In this document: positions 11,855-22,298 of the stretch, one piece after another
Position numbering within the stretch: position 1 is the stretch's first letter
Layout of the letters: the number at the start of each line of letters is the position of its first letter
Source of the DNA: Mnemiopsis leidyi
Taxonomy: Eukaryota; Ctenophora; Tentaculata; Lobata; Bolinopsidae
Length of the DNA stretch: 64,000 nt
Assembly (NCBI GenBank): GCA_000226015.1
Contig: JH152989.1
Span: 383,918 to 447,917, forward strand
Direction of reading: 5' to 3'
Position numbers and translations under genes: made by a program
Notes under the pieces: generated by a model
The model's database searches: none
Told to the model about the DNA's origin: nothing
Seen by the model: only the letters and a program-made list of their open reading frames with translations

Positions 11855-11930
11855 GGGGGGTTGCAATGGTGAAAATTTCTATGGTGATTTGAGGATTGTG
11901 AAATTTCACCATTGCAATTCGCAACCCCCC
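11855..11930. repeat. Imperfect inverted repeat with G/C-run ends
   Basis: GGGGGGTTGCAATGGTGAAAATTT pairs with AAATTTCACCATTGCAA and a distal GCAACCCCCC, around a loop of about 22 nt. It adjoins the MITE at 11936. Confidence 0.7.
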
Positions 11931-11935
11931 CCCCC

Positions 11936-12013
11936 TTGTCGAGGTGTTACCCGACCCGCGCGTGGCTCGTAGTTTGCTGCTCTCCTGGCGTTAGACGGAT
12001 ATTATCTCGTCAA
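11936..12013. mobile_element. MITE family 1 copy between C-runs
   Basis: TTGTCGAGGTGTTACCCG to ATTATCTCGTCAA, 78 bp. C-runs on both sides could be the target duplication but cannot be measured. Confidence 0.75.
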
Positions 12014-12080
12014 CCCCCCCACCCCGTTCGGAGACCTAATTGTACCTATATTACTGCCAGGAGATTTTTCAGAAATTCGC

Positions 12081-12166
12081 TTGACGAGATTATAAATATA
12101 TCCGTCTAGTTCTACCGTTCTAAGCTTTGAGCTGCGAGAGCCGGGTCACGGGTATCACCGCGACAA
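12081..12166. mobile_element. MITE family 1 variant, 8-bp target duplication
   Basis: TTGACGAGATTATAAATATA to CACCGCGACAA, flanked by exact AAATTCGC (12073-12080 and 12167-12174). The inside shares AAGCTTTGAGCTGCGAGAG with the variant at 10472. Confidence 0.85.
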
Positions 12167-12440
12167 AAATTCGCCAGGCCTGGAATGCGTGACAGCGCTT
12201 AAATGCGCCGACAGTAGTAGGTTATCAGCTTCTACTTAACTACAACAAGAGCTTTAAGATGTGAGATGCAAGCATCATTATGATACATGGGAATAAAGTC
12301 CGTGTCGGTTAAGTTTAACGGTCACGTGGTGACGTTGATGGCATCTTCGTGACTTTGTCTAAGGCAAGATAATATTCGTTAAAAAATAATGTCTGACTAA
12401 GTAAAACACGCTTCTAAAATACATAAATAAAATTCACATA

Positions 12441-13162
12441 TCATTCGGTGCTCATTGAGCTGCTCATAACTTGGAAAGCAATTCGGTCGGCGTCCCTTCG
12501 TCCAGCGCTGGTGATCATTCTTCCACCATCGGGATGTTTGGCGATAAGTTTCATTTCTTCAAGTCCCTTCAGGGCGTGTCTGATGACGGAGGCTGATGCT
12601 TTCTTATGGTGGCTAGGGGCGGCTCCTCTGTTAATTCGTCCACCGTAGATCTTTCTCAGAGCACCACAACCAACACCTGTTGATATATGGTTTTCATTTA
12701 TTGGTTGAGTTTTATTTGATCATTAGCAAGCGTTAGACACAAAAATGCGAACAACAAGTGAATTATAAGCAGAGAAAAGCTTACCCTGTTTAAGATATAC
12801 TCTTCTCAAGAGAGCTGCTGTTCTGATGTAGAACCAATTGTTGTCCTGAAAGTTTCTCCAGTTAAAATGATATGGAAGGACTTGGAGTAAAGATAGATGG
12901 ACTGCTACTGTAAATTATAAAGTTAAGTAAACAACAAGCGTACGAAATGTAGGAACTTTACCTTGGGTGGGAGTTCTTTGAAAGTGGCGGTCTTCACGAT
13001 GTCAGTCCATTTGGGAACCGTCAATTTGCCGGATTTCTGAAGGAATGCAGCGAACTCTTTGACCCACATATGTGATTCTACATCTTTGAGAGTGACTCCT
13101 CCGGTGTGTTTCTCTTTGTAGATGTGCTCCTTTATAGGACCCAGTGATTGGTAGGAGGCCAT
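12441..13162 (-). CDS. RPS19: Small ribosomal subunit protein eS19
   Basis: Three coding exons: 12962-13162, 12785-12845 and 12441-12676, 165 residues. The family match is clear: [15 protein letters not shown] in exon 1, [15 protein letters not shown] in exon 2, and [20 protein letters not shown] in exon 3. eS19 is a structural protein of the 40S head, needed for 18S rRNA maturation. The chosen start gives about 20 extra residues before the usual VTLKDV beginning of the family (human has about 145 residues). The extension is open but unverified. A CTTCCAG acceptor-like motif lies 10 nt before the ATG and a GTAAGT donor-like motif near 13299, so either a 5' UTR intron or trans-splicing is possible. 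It is the last gene of the minus-strand translation block, about 265 bp after ERAL1. Confidence 0.92.
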
Positions 13163-13426
13163 GTTGCTAACACTGGAAGTGTATAGTCAGGAGTTTGTAA
13201 TGGGAAACTATTTTTAGGTAAAATGAGATTATTGCATCACGTTTGTGATATCGACTTAATTCAGTTCAATTCAAATGAAACATCGCCATGAAATGAAACT
13301 TACCTGTTTTTTAAAATAACAATTATATTTCAAAAATGGACAGAAAATATTTACATTTACAATTAACATAAAAAACTTCAAAACCGAAGAGTCCAGCAAT
13401 AAACCGTTCTAAATTAAACATGAACA

Positions 13427-15647
13427 TTACTCAGATTCATCAAGCACATCAATATCCGGTTCCTCAGACAGATCGAGGATATCTAGAAGATGAGATTTAG
13501 GCTGGGAGTACCGTCGTTCTAACAACCGGAACTCTACCGGACATCCGTACCGGACACTCAGGACGTTCTGTATGTAGTCCACCGAGTCCGCCTGATTCTC
13601 TTCAGACTTGAATATTGACAGTCTCTGAGGGAGAGAAAGTCGGATTCTAGCATTTGCGGGCGGGTATTCCAGCTATACTATGAGCTAACTAAGTAAAGCT
13701 ATTAGTAAAACAGAATATTCACGAACCACATACTAAATTTTAACACTGCACTCCCCACATATAGCATTGTTGATTGAGTTAAGTATTACTGTAAAAAACT
13801 CACTCTAAAAATCGCGAATTCTATGATAAGCTTATCCCCTTCCTCTTTATAGCCGATAAACTTGTGGTCCAACTTGTAGGCTTGGAAGTATCCGCTCTTC
13901 TTCAATATCTGTGAAGAGTGTGGTGTGTTAAGTAGGAAGTTGGTCTAGGTACAAACAGAAAAACAAACAGAAAACAGTAATAGACAAACAAATAATCAAA
14001 ACCTCAGCTCTGACGATGCTAGTGACTACAAACCTCAGCTCTAACAATGCTAGTGACGACATCCTCTATCCCGTCAGGAGAGACGACATCAGGACTGTAC
14101 TCCCAGGGTCGGTTTACAGCAAGTTGTCGTACTTTGTACCATAAGTAATTAACATGCTGTCCTTGTAACGCACTAAGTGTAACTACCTGTCACGTGATAG
14201 CACATGTTACTTTATTTATGTCATACATATAACATTTCAAGTCCACGTTTCGTGGCATTTGGCGTATATTACAATACGATAGAGGTAAGAAATAAAAACA
14301 TACGAAGATTTAGTTAATACTAAAAAGTAAAAAGATTAAAAGTTATGTGTTTTATTCAGATAGTAGTTTCCAAGTTCCAAGTTATCTCACCTCATCGAAC
14401 TCAGCGCCATCCCTAAACTCGTCTTCGTATTGAAGATGAAGATATCTGGGGTGGATGTCAGATCTAACTGCTATTCTGGGCACAGGGACCGGGGGGCGTG
14501 GCTTTGTCAGCTGATCAACTATACACTCTATCTTCTCTTTTTCTCGGGCTTTATCTATCTGTATTACATTTGGTTTAACGAGAGTGTTATAACTATGTAG
14601 TGTGTTATAAATAGAGTGTTATAACTAGAGTAAAGTAACTAGAAAACAGACTAAACATCAGTAAAACATCCCATAACCAAGGCCAAGGGTTTCAAGTCCT
14701 GTACCTTGTTGAGAACAAGTATTTTGGGAGTGTCGGGTATACTCTCAATAATGTCCTCCATGTCTGCAGTTATGTACAGTTTGTACAAGGAAAGAGAACA
14801 GTCGAACATGAACAAAGCCACGTCAGCTTCCTGCAGAGATTCGCGTATTGTGGCGAGGGATTTCCGGTAAAACTCCTTCATTGCTGTTTGACCGCGCTTT
14901 TCTCTGAACTCTCCCGGGAGTAGACCTGAACTTTAGTGAGTTACAATTAGGAGGGGGGGGGGAGACATGTTAATAGTGAGTTTTGAGTGACATTCAGGTA
15001 TGGGTAGCTGATGTAGATGTATTAGTTCAAAGAACACTATAGCTGCTTCATTGTAAAACCCGATAGAAGACAAAGCTGGTTACTTTAACTTTGTACATGG
15101 CCCTGATAAAAAGAATTCTCATCTAAAAACGTGAAGTATGGAATATAAAAAAAACAAACCAGGAGTGTCTATGAAGATGACTTGAGTTTCGTCCTGAGTT
15201 ATGACTCCCAACACATTACCCCAAGTAGTATTCCTCAGTTTAGAAACAGGTGAAATGTACTGCTGCATTAGAGAGTTCAGCAGGGTCGACTTCCCTGTAC
15301 AGGGGAGTGTTATTAGGAGGACAATTTTTGTTATAATACTTAGAATTCAACACTGTAAAGTTAAAGTTGTACATAGTGAACGTTAAACTCTACTAAAACG
15401 TACCTACATTAGGAGAGCCCACTATGGCGACCTTCACTGATCTCTGACGTTCTTCAGGAACTGACACTGATGTGTAGTTCCTGTAGTGTTCATTAGGGGA
15501 TGTTCTTCTTGGAAGGGATGTTCTGTTTTCTGTGTGTAAACCTCTGTTTTCTGTGTGTAAACTTCTGTTTTCAACAGGAGCAGGAACAGATAGATGACAT
15601 GAGCCATAACAAGTTCGTAGTCGTGCTAGACGATACACAGATCTCAT
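13427..15647 (-). CDS. ERAL1: Era-like GTPase, mitochondrial small-subunit assembly factor
   Basis: Seven exons fit in phase: 15404-15647, 15160-15294, 14705-14925, 14391-14558, 14034-14186, 13804-13908 and 13427-13624, 407 residues (human about 437). The GTPase motifs are G1 GSPNVGKST (split by intron 1), G3 DTPG, G4 NKID (split by intron 3) and G5 SALQG, followed by the Era-typical RPWEYSPDVV. ERAL1 binds the 3' stem-loop of mitochondrial 12S rRNA and helps assemble the 28S subunit. An arginine-rich N-terminus fits a mitochondrial presequence. It holds an in-frame 7-residue repeat (LHTENRG, LHTENRT). The C-terminal KH-like part keeps its length, but I cannot find the GxxG RNA-binding loop. 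The end of exon 5 with its donor is duplicated in tandem. The ATG follows CCTGACTCCTTAG by one base. Confidence 0.88.
14003..14064 (-). repeat. 31-bp tandem duplication of an ERAL1 5' splice site
   Basis: On the minus strand CACTAGCATTGTTAGAGCTGAG plus donor GTTTGT is followed 31 bp later by a near copy ending GAGCTGAG|GTTTTG. The first fits the family and the frame. The unit is not a multiple of three. Confidence 0.8.
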
Positions 15648-16010
15648 TCTAAGGAGTCAGGTTTTAACATTACAGTAAAAGTTCATGTAAATCTAAAACA
15701 AGAATAATGATTTTCTGTATCGTAGTAACAATGAAATATTGAACCTGGCACCAAATAACATATATGCAGCAGTTGTAAACGAAAATGTCAAATCTAAAAA
15801 AAATTACAGTCAAGATTACATTTCATATCACCTACATTTCTGATAGAATAAATTACCCAACGTAGCCCAAGAAAGTTATAACAAGTTCCAGTAAAAACAC
15901 AGACGTACAGTTACTGTGTAAATATAAGACAGACGTACTGTTTGAAAATAACTCGCATTAAGCAACAAATATTCAGCAGCAAACTCTCTCAGATCAAGAA
16001 ACAAACTATC

Positions 16011-18059
16011 TCACACAAACAGCCAAATATCTCCATCTGAACCGCCGGTGTAAATCCAAGGTTGTTGAGGGTGAAACACGTTACACAAAACTCCGTACTT
16101 AGCCGTGTCTCTGTGTCCCCTCAGCACTTTGACAGGTACAACAAGAGGGTTCTTTACCAGATCGTTGTACACCATCCCGTGTGTGATAATAGTGGAACAG
16201 TCGTCTGAGCTGGAAGCATAGAGCGGGTATCTGGGGTGGAAACACACGTGCCTGATAGCTTTCTTGTGTTGTTGTAAACTCTTGTACGGTTTAACTGACA
16301 AGTCCATATCAAACCAGACTAACGTTTTATCATAGCTACCAACAATAAGGTTGTCTCCTTTAGGATGTATCGCCATACAAGACGCCCACTTTACACTACA
16401 AGTAAGCTTCCTGACCATGGCCTGCTTGACGAGATTATAGACCCGGACATAACGCTGAGAAAGCACGTAGAAGAACGGCTTGTTGGGGTGGAACTCCACC
16501 TGCTGGATCTGACCTTTAGATTTGTTGAAGGGTTTCTGACTGGAGTGTTTGGTGATGTTGTGTATGAGGACCGGGCAGGACTGACTGTCGCGCATAGTTA
16601 CCGCAATGTAGTTACCGTTGTTGTGCCAGGTGATGTTACTTAACTCGCTGTTGTGAACTATCTTGGTTCGCAGTCCATCCTTGTCGTTACCCAGAGGGTA
16701 CCAACGACAGTGTTCCAACTCCCGGATATCAGTCAGGCCCTGGAGGAGCTTGTTGGAGGAGTCTACAACCAGTCTGTCTCCCAGTCCAGGGTTCAGGAGG
16801 TAGAGAGTGTTCCCGCTAGCAGCAGCTACCATGCTGTGTGCCTTGTTCCACTTGACACTGGTAATAGTGTCCGGTAGTGCTATCTTACTCAACACCCGGC
16901 CTGTCGAACTCTCCCAGATTCTCAGTATCTTGTCTTCTCCACCGGACACTATAAACTCTCCTGACTTGTTGGAGTCGATAGAGTAGACGTGCCCCTCGTG
17001 GTCGCTGAACTTCACCGCCTTGGTTGAGGGGAACGGTTTGAGATCTTTAGGTTTGGGAAGTTTTGGTAGCAGATCATCAGGGTTCATGTTGAGTTTCATC
17101 TTCATCTTCCTAGGACACAAATAGAGATCTAGACACCGGTCAAACTTCTCGTTGATGAGTTGAGGATAAGCTGGAACATGACGCAGACAAGAGTACTTCT
17201 GAGGTAGAAAGTTCTTATCTCTGTCAGTCTCGTCAGTGTTCTCCCACTGCTCCCTCTCCTCTTGAGATGGCAGGTACTCCTCAGGAGGATTGTAAGACTC
17301 TTCGTTTCCAGGGAGTGGAAGTTTGGGGGCGGGGATGTGCATAGGGTTGTGTTTCTGGGGCTCCGTCTTGTTGGCCCACAGATCGAAGTACACTGGCTTC
17401 CTCGGGACGTCTTCTTTCGGCTTAATCCAACCGTTCCTGATGGCTCTGATGATCTTCATGACTTTCTTGTGCTCGTGCTTGGAAGGGACAAACCTTCGTT
17501 TAGGTTCCGGAGTATCAACTAGAGGTGTCTCCAACTTTTCGTAAGTGAAGAAATCCACGTAAGGTTCGTACGGGTTGTATCCTAAATCAGGATAACTGTT
17601 ACTCCTCAACTTCTCTATAACAGCCAGATCTTCGTCAGGCAACACAATGTCCTCTCCTTCACGTTTGTTATGTACGGTCCTCCAGAAGTCTGGGTTATCC
17701 ATCCTGTCTAACAGTTTATCTAGCTGATCTCCCTCCTTCTTTGTCTTGGCTACTTTCTCACCATGTATGTCGTATCCGATGTGATCGTAGTCGTCATACC
17801 ACTCCATCGGTATGTTTCCTATCCTGTTCCTAATCTCCTCCTCGTCGGAGGAACAGTCACTGTCATTGTAATCACCAGGTCTAACTAAAGTCTTCTCGTC
17901 TGGTAGAGGTTCTCTGTAGTCGTTCTCCCCGAAATCTAGATCTTCCTCCTCCTCACTATCACTTCCTGACTCTAGAGAGAAGTGTTCTACACCATCCAGG
18001 GACGGCACGGGAAGAGACTCAGTCGTCACTTCTGTACTTTCTAGAGATCTTTTACTCAT
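16011..18059 (-). CDS. BOP1: Ribosome biogenesis protein BOP1 (WD-repeat)
   Basis: A single uninterrupted frame of 682 residues, near the family's usual 730-780. The order is: an acidic N-terminal stretch (SDSEEEEDLDFG, around residue 33), the BOP1 N-terminal domain (for example MEWYDDYDHIGYDIHG near 85-100 and ALRNGWIKP-like RAIRNGWIKP near 205), then WD40 repeats from about 350 to the end (FSDHEGHVYSID, FIVSGGEDKILRIWE, WIYTGGSDGDIWLFV). BOP1 forms the PeBoW complex with PES1 and WDR12 in the nucleolus, needed for 28S and 5.8S maturation. Having no introns in a neighbourhood of many-intron genes is notable. It starts 220 bp before the RPS16 stop in transcription order, and a CCTCCACTAG acceptor-like motif stands just before the ATG. 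Confidence 0.95.
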   Translation of the reverse strand: MSKRSLESTEVTTESLPVPSLDGVEHFSLESGSDSEEEEDLDFGENDYREPLPDEKTLVRPGDYNDSDCSSDEEEIRNRIGNIPMEWYDDYDHIGYDIHGEKVAKTKKEGDQLDKLLDRMDNPDFWRTVHNKREGEDIVLPDEDLAVIEKLRSNSYPDLGYNPYEPYVDFFTYEKLETPLVDTPEPKRRFVPSKHEHKKVMKIIRAIRNGWIKPKEDVPRKPVYFDLWANKTEPQKHNPMHIPAPKLPLPGNEESYNPPEEYLPSQEEREQWENTDETDRDKNFLPQKYSCLRHVPAYPQLINEKFDRCLDLYLCPRKMKMKLNMNPDDLLPKLPKPKDLKPFPSTKAVKFSDHEGHVYSIDSNKSGEFIVSGGEDKILRIWESSTGRVLSKIALPDTITSVKWNKAHSMVAAASGNTLYLLNPGLGDRLVVDSSNKLLQGLTDIRELEHCRWYPLGNDKDGLRTKIVHNSELSNITWHNNGNYIAVTMRDSQSCPVLIHNITKHSSQKPFNKSKGQIQQVEFHPNKPFFYVLSQRYVRVYNLVKQAMVRKLTCSVKWASCMAIHPKGDNLIVGSYDKTLVWFDMDLSVKPYKSLQQHKKAIRHVCFHPRYPLYASSSDDCSTIITHGMVYNDLVKNPLVVPVKVLRGHRDTAKYGVLCNVFHPQQPWIYTGGSDGDIWLFV

Positions 18060-18278
18060 AGCTAGCTAGTGGAGGATATTTGGTTTACAATCGAAAATCA
18101 TTACAGTTATTAAACATTGTGTATGTAAAGTTTGAGTAAATTTGAAGTTTGATTGGCAGAAAATTCAAGAATATACATGCAAAAATCTCACTGCTTAAAA
18201 ACTTTGTGATGCTACAGCATTGATTGTGGTTCAATAAAACACGGACGATCCTATGATAAAATTAAAAAATAAATACAA

Positions 18279-18890
18279 TTAACGATAAGATTTCTGGTAT
18301 TTGGCACGAGCACCTGGACCTCCAAACTTCTTGGGTTCGCATCGTCTGGGGTCGGCCACCAACATCGACTTGTCGTAATTCAGGAGGATATCCTTGATTT
18401 CTTTCTTGGAAGTCTCGTCTACAAACTTCTGATAGTAAGCTACGAGAGACTTGGAGATGGCTTGTCTGATAGCGTACACTCGGGCAGTAGCTCCACCACC
18501 TGGTAAACAGATACAGGGTTTAATTAGAGGTACCAAGAAGTAGCTCGATTAAAAACTGGTGCAATGTTTAGGCTCCGGTTTTAATGGCAAGTCCTAATTC
18601 ATTTGGATAAATTGTCACTGAATGGCCGAGAATTGCATTAACAAAATCCAGAAAAAAAAACTAAATTACACAAACTGACCTCTGACTCGGATCCTGATGT
18701 CAACACCCTCGAATCTCTTCTTTCCGAGCAGCAGGATAGGCTCCAACACCTTGTATCTGAGGGCGGAGGGTTCCAGAAGGTCGATTGGGACACCGTTAAC
18801 TTTGATCATTCCATTTCCTTCTTTGGTGTAAGCTACAGCTGTGGCGGTCTTCTTGCGACCAAACACTTGGACTGATTTGGGAGGTGCCAT
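18279..18890 (-). CDS. RPS16: Small ribosomal subunit protein uS9
   Basis: Two exons, 18680-18890 and 18279-18499, joined inside the RVRGGG glycine run, 143 residues (human 146). The N-terminus [16 protein letters not shown] and the C-terminal tail [13 protein letters not shown] are diagnostic; the conserved last Arg of uS9 reaches the P-site tRNA. There is one intron (18500-18679). CTCCCTCATTTAG ends 10 nt before the ATG and looks like a splice acceptor. It sits between MRPL48 and BOP1 in the same orientation. Confidence 0.97.
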
Positions 18891-19212
18891 CTTCTCTCGG
18901 CTAAATGAGGGAGTTTGGTTAATGTCAATTAATAGAAATCAATGCAGTTTTGTAATAAAACTTATTAAACTATTATGAATATCGCGTGGTTCAGAAACAC
19001 CTCAAAAATGAAAACAATGAGTGGCAGACATATTTAAAATAAAATACACGTTATCAAAATACAAACAAATATTTACAGACTGCAACTAAATCTTGAGGAT
19101 ATATGAGAAATCTCAGCTTATTAACTTAACTACGTCTCAATTCCAAGAAACACTACAGTACAGAAATCATTAACTCGACAAATTTACACTCTCAGATAGA
19201 TAATTGATCCCC

Positions 19213-19788
19213 TCATTCCACGGGGTCCTGAATTTTAGTTTGAAAGTTCACATTAATCCACCTATGAAGTACGGGGTTCACCCCAGTAAACTGATCCACG
19301 TTGGGAAGTTTATCTCCCCCCTTCAGCAGTCTCAACAGTTCGTCAGACAGGGGCTCTGTCTTGTCATCATGTACAGTCAGTCTAGCTCCGGGGGGTACCG
19401 TCCTCTTCACCGTGTCCAGGACAATGTCCACCTCCGTCCCCGGAACTTCGCTAATCCGGATAATCCGGCGGTGTGTTTTCAGGAATATCGTCTCATCCAG
19501 CCGTCTGGAGTACTTGTTGGGAGGTTTCTTGACCTCTATTTTCTGTACGGTAGTAGGGAGGGCTACTCTCCCGTCCACACTGTACCCCACTTGTCTGCAG
19601 TAGGTGGAGGTGTGTTTCAGGAACCTCTCCAGCGCCACGTCGTCGTGTCCCGACACGTGGAGGTGTAGCGCGAGGCGCAGCGAGGGCGCGTCGAAGTTGG
19701 TCTCGTAGGCGATCTCCGTCCTGTCGGAGAGGGGGCGGGAGTGGGGGAGGGTCAGGGAGCAGGCTCGCTTTGTCAGATTTCGTAACAT
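19213..19788 (-). CDS. MRPL48: Mitochondrial large ribosomal subunit protein mL48
   Basis: Intronless frame of 191 residues (human mL48 about 212). The N-terminus MLRNLTKRACSLTLPHSRPL resembles a mitochondrial presequence. A uS10-like fold follows: LHLHVSGHDDVALERFLKHT near 41-60, LPTTVQKIEV near 77, FLKTHRRIIRISEVPGTEVDIVLDTVKR near 102-128 and VPPGARLTV. The last stretch aligns with mL48 rather than uS10m: THERVVQIS-like THRRIIRIS, then the PPGARLSV-like segment. It lies directly downstream of MRPS10, which has the same fold. ACCTTCCTTCTAG ends four bases before the ATG. The alternative is a second uS10m-like paralogue, which I consider less likely. Confidence 0.78.
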   Translation of the reverse strand: MLRNLTKRACSLTLPHSRPLSDRTEIAYETNFDAPSLRLALHLHVSGHDDVALERFLKHTSTYCRQVGYSVDGRVALPTTVQKIEVKKPPNKYSRRLDETIFLKTHRRIIRISEVPGTEVDIVLDTVKRTVPPGARLTVHDDKTEPLSDELLRLLKGGDKLPNVDQFTGVNPVLHRWINVNFQTKIQDPVE

Positions 19789-20170
19789 TCTTCTAGAAGG
19801 AAGGTGTGCGATAAGAGGTGGAAGAGAATGGTTACAGTAAACATTCTAGTGATTATAAACAGCCAACAACAAAAAATAGAATGTAGAGTCAGGTATTATT
19901 ATAGCATTATCAAATACACAATTTTACATTACAAAATTTAACTTAACACATCAATAAAAATGTTTGTCTCTGAGCAAACAATACAAATAGGACAAAAGTT
20001 TATCACGAAATCTTTCTGAATCTATTCCAAAAAATTCTCAGCTTAAACAATTTATATCATTAATTAGATCGATTTACACATAAAAATTTCTAAAAAGTCC
20101 GCAGATCGGTACCTTGACAACATGCCTGCAATACAGGTCGCCCAACAGTGAGGTGATGTCACGTTGGGTC

Positions 20171-21610
20171 CTAACTAGCTCCACTGCTATCGACACTCCG
20201 CAAGCTATCCAGGTCTCCCACCTCCTCCTTGACCATGTTGTTAGTCTCTGTGTAGAAGCTCTTCACAAAATCAAGAGGTAGCTCCGTAAGTCGCTCCTCA
20301 GTTACTGACATCGTAAGTCCTGGAGAAATAGAGAGATGTGAGTACAGAAGTGAGGGCACAGAGGGTGGGAGAAGGAGGGAAAACTGATAAGACAGCTTTG
20401 TCCTAGCGTCTTACCCTAACGTAAAAACTAATCGTTACCCCGGAACTAACCCTGTAAAGTCAACCTATTAATTATTAAATTTCATGGATCATGTCAACTA
20501 TCAGTAATAGCAGCCCAACCCCGTCCCCTCTCTACAACATCTCTTACCAGCAGGAATGTTCCTCTGGACATAACTAAGAAACACATCAGCAGTAGTTCCG
20601 GAGATATCGTGTAGTATCAGTACTCGGTTCCACAAGTCTCTCTTGTATCTGTCTTTGTGTTTACCGTGTACTACAGGAGACTTGTTTACTGTGTACACCC
20701 TGTAAGTCAATTAAAGGTTTAATAATCGAAATGTTAAAGTTTCAAGCGTCCAGAGTTAGACAGAAGAACCAGTTCTGATTGAAACTATCAGTACCGAACA
20801 CTTCTGAACTCCTCACAAGAATACATTTAACTACAACGAAGTTCACATACCCAGTCCTCAGTTTGCCAGGTTCCATGGAGGTCTGTATCTCGAGACACTC
20901 AGCAGTGAAGTGGGAGTAGATGAAGTAGCTACGGAGAGTACTGTAGCAGCTACACTTCATGGACAGTACCAGTCTACTCACATACCGCTCTTCCGCTGGG
21001 TCTATCTCCTCCTGATTGGGGTTGTCTCTTGGAGATAAGGGGAGTCATTCTAGTACAGCAAGATTTATGAGGATCACAATCAGATCAAATAAGAGTAAAA
21101 CAATGATAATTCAGATGAAATACCCTCGATGAATCTAAAATCCTCACCCTTAGAGCGGACTTCTCGAGCAGCTCCACGTCAGCAGAGTATCGTCTGGGAT
21201 CTAGAGTGTGCCTGTGTTTTACGTACAAGTGTGGGTGAATTCTATCGTACTGGGAGTCTGATCTCTTGTCTGCCTCTCTGCTTGTGTATGGAACTTGGGC
21301 AGGGATCTGGGATTTAATCTCACTCGGGTCGAACTCTACCTGCAAGGGTGTCAAGTCAGTAGGAGTGGAGAGGTTTGTTATTACAAGTAACTTGTTAAAA
21401 ATCTTGGGATCAGCAGATCATTAGAGGTAGGGGTACAAGGAGGACAGTCGATAATCTACTTACCACTTCTGCAGTTAGTTTAGCTTTCCCAGCTTTAGTG
21501 CCAACAGAACGAACACATAAACTACTGTAAGAAGGTAGTGTACCTGAAGTTAACACTGGAACTACATCTGAAGTCCACACTCCTAATCTACATAGTGTGT
21601 GACGTAGCAT
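20171..21610 (-). CDS. MRPS10: Mitochondrial small ribosomal subunit protein uS10m
   Basis: Proposed exons: 21464-21610, 21227-21339, 20851-21027, 20548-20699 and 20171-20319, which sum to 245 residues in phase. The core matches uS10m: YVSRLVLSMKC...STLRSYFIYSHFTAECLEI, then HGKHKDRYKRDLWNRVL, ISGTTADVFLSYVQRNIPAG and MSVTEERLTELP. The start at 21610 gives a typical mitochondrial presequence (MLRHTLCRLGVWTSDVV); an upstream in-frame ATG at 21697 exists but precedes a TACTAAC branch point and a TATAG acceptor-like site two bases before the chosen ATG. Exon 2 remains open as far as a GTGAGG donor at 21148, but only the GTACGT donor at 21227 keeps the frame with exon 3, so this junction is the weak point. 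The protein belongs to the head of the mitochondrial 28S subunit. Confidence 0.82.
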
Positions 21611-22298
21611 TGCTATACAGGGGTGTTTAGTTAGTATTGGAGAGGTGAGAGAAGAGGGGGAGAAGTGAATGTTTGACCGGGCATGTGAGGAAAACAATAA
21701 AACAAAGCAAGTTCTGAAAGTCTAAAATAAACAAAATTTTCTCCCTGAGCCAATATATAACAAAAAATTATTTCATAGACAAAAACAAGTCCTTTATAAA
21801 AGTTTTCTGTATTTTGAAACAGCTTAAAGTTAAGAATGTTTTAAATGAACTACAATACATACGACCAGCTAAGAACAAATAGAAACTAAGAATTTCTGTA
21901 AAAATCCCCAAATATAATTTCTAAACATGACATTGCTAAAATTGTGCTAATACCATATCTAAAACTAAAACGTTTATTTCACAATATTTACAGACACAAA
22001 TTAATTTTGAAATTTACAGAAAGCAATTGAAAATTATCAAAATATTCATGCGCATGTCTTCATATATGGGTCCAGCTCTTTCTATTTATTTTATCAAGTT
22101 AGTAAGATGGTCTGGTTAACTAGGTGAACTTAAGCTTATCATATGTTAATATAATGTTGTGATGTTGCATTGCTTAGAAGTATTATCTTATAAATGATGA
22201 ATAAAAGTAAAAGAAATGATTAAGACAAAAAATTATTGCATCAAGCAAATTTCAAAAAAGAATACAACTTTTAAAGAGCCTAGAACTGAGAGCTAAGA

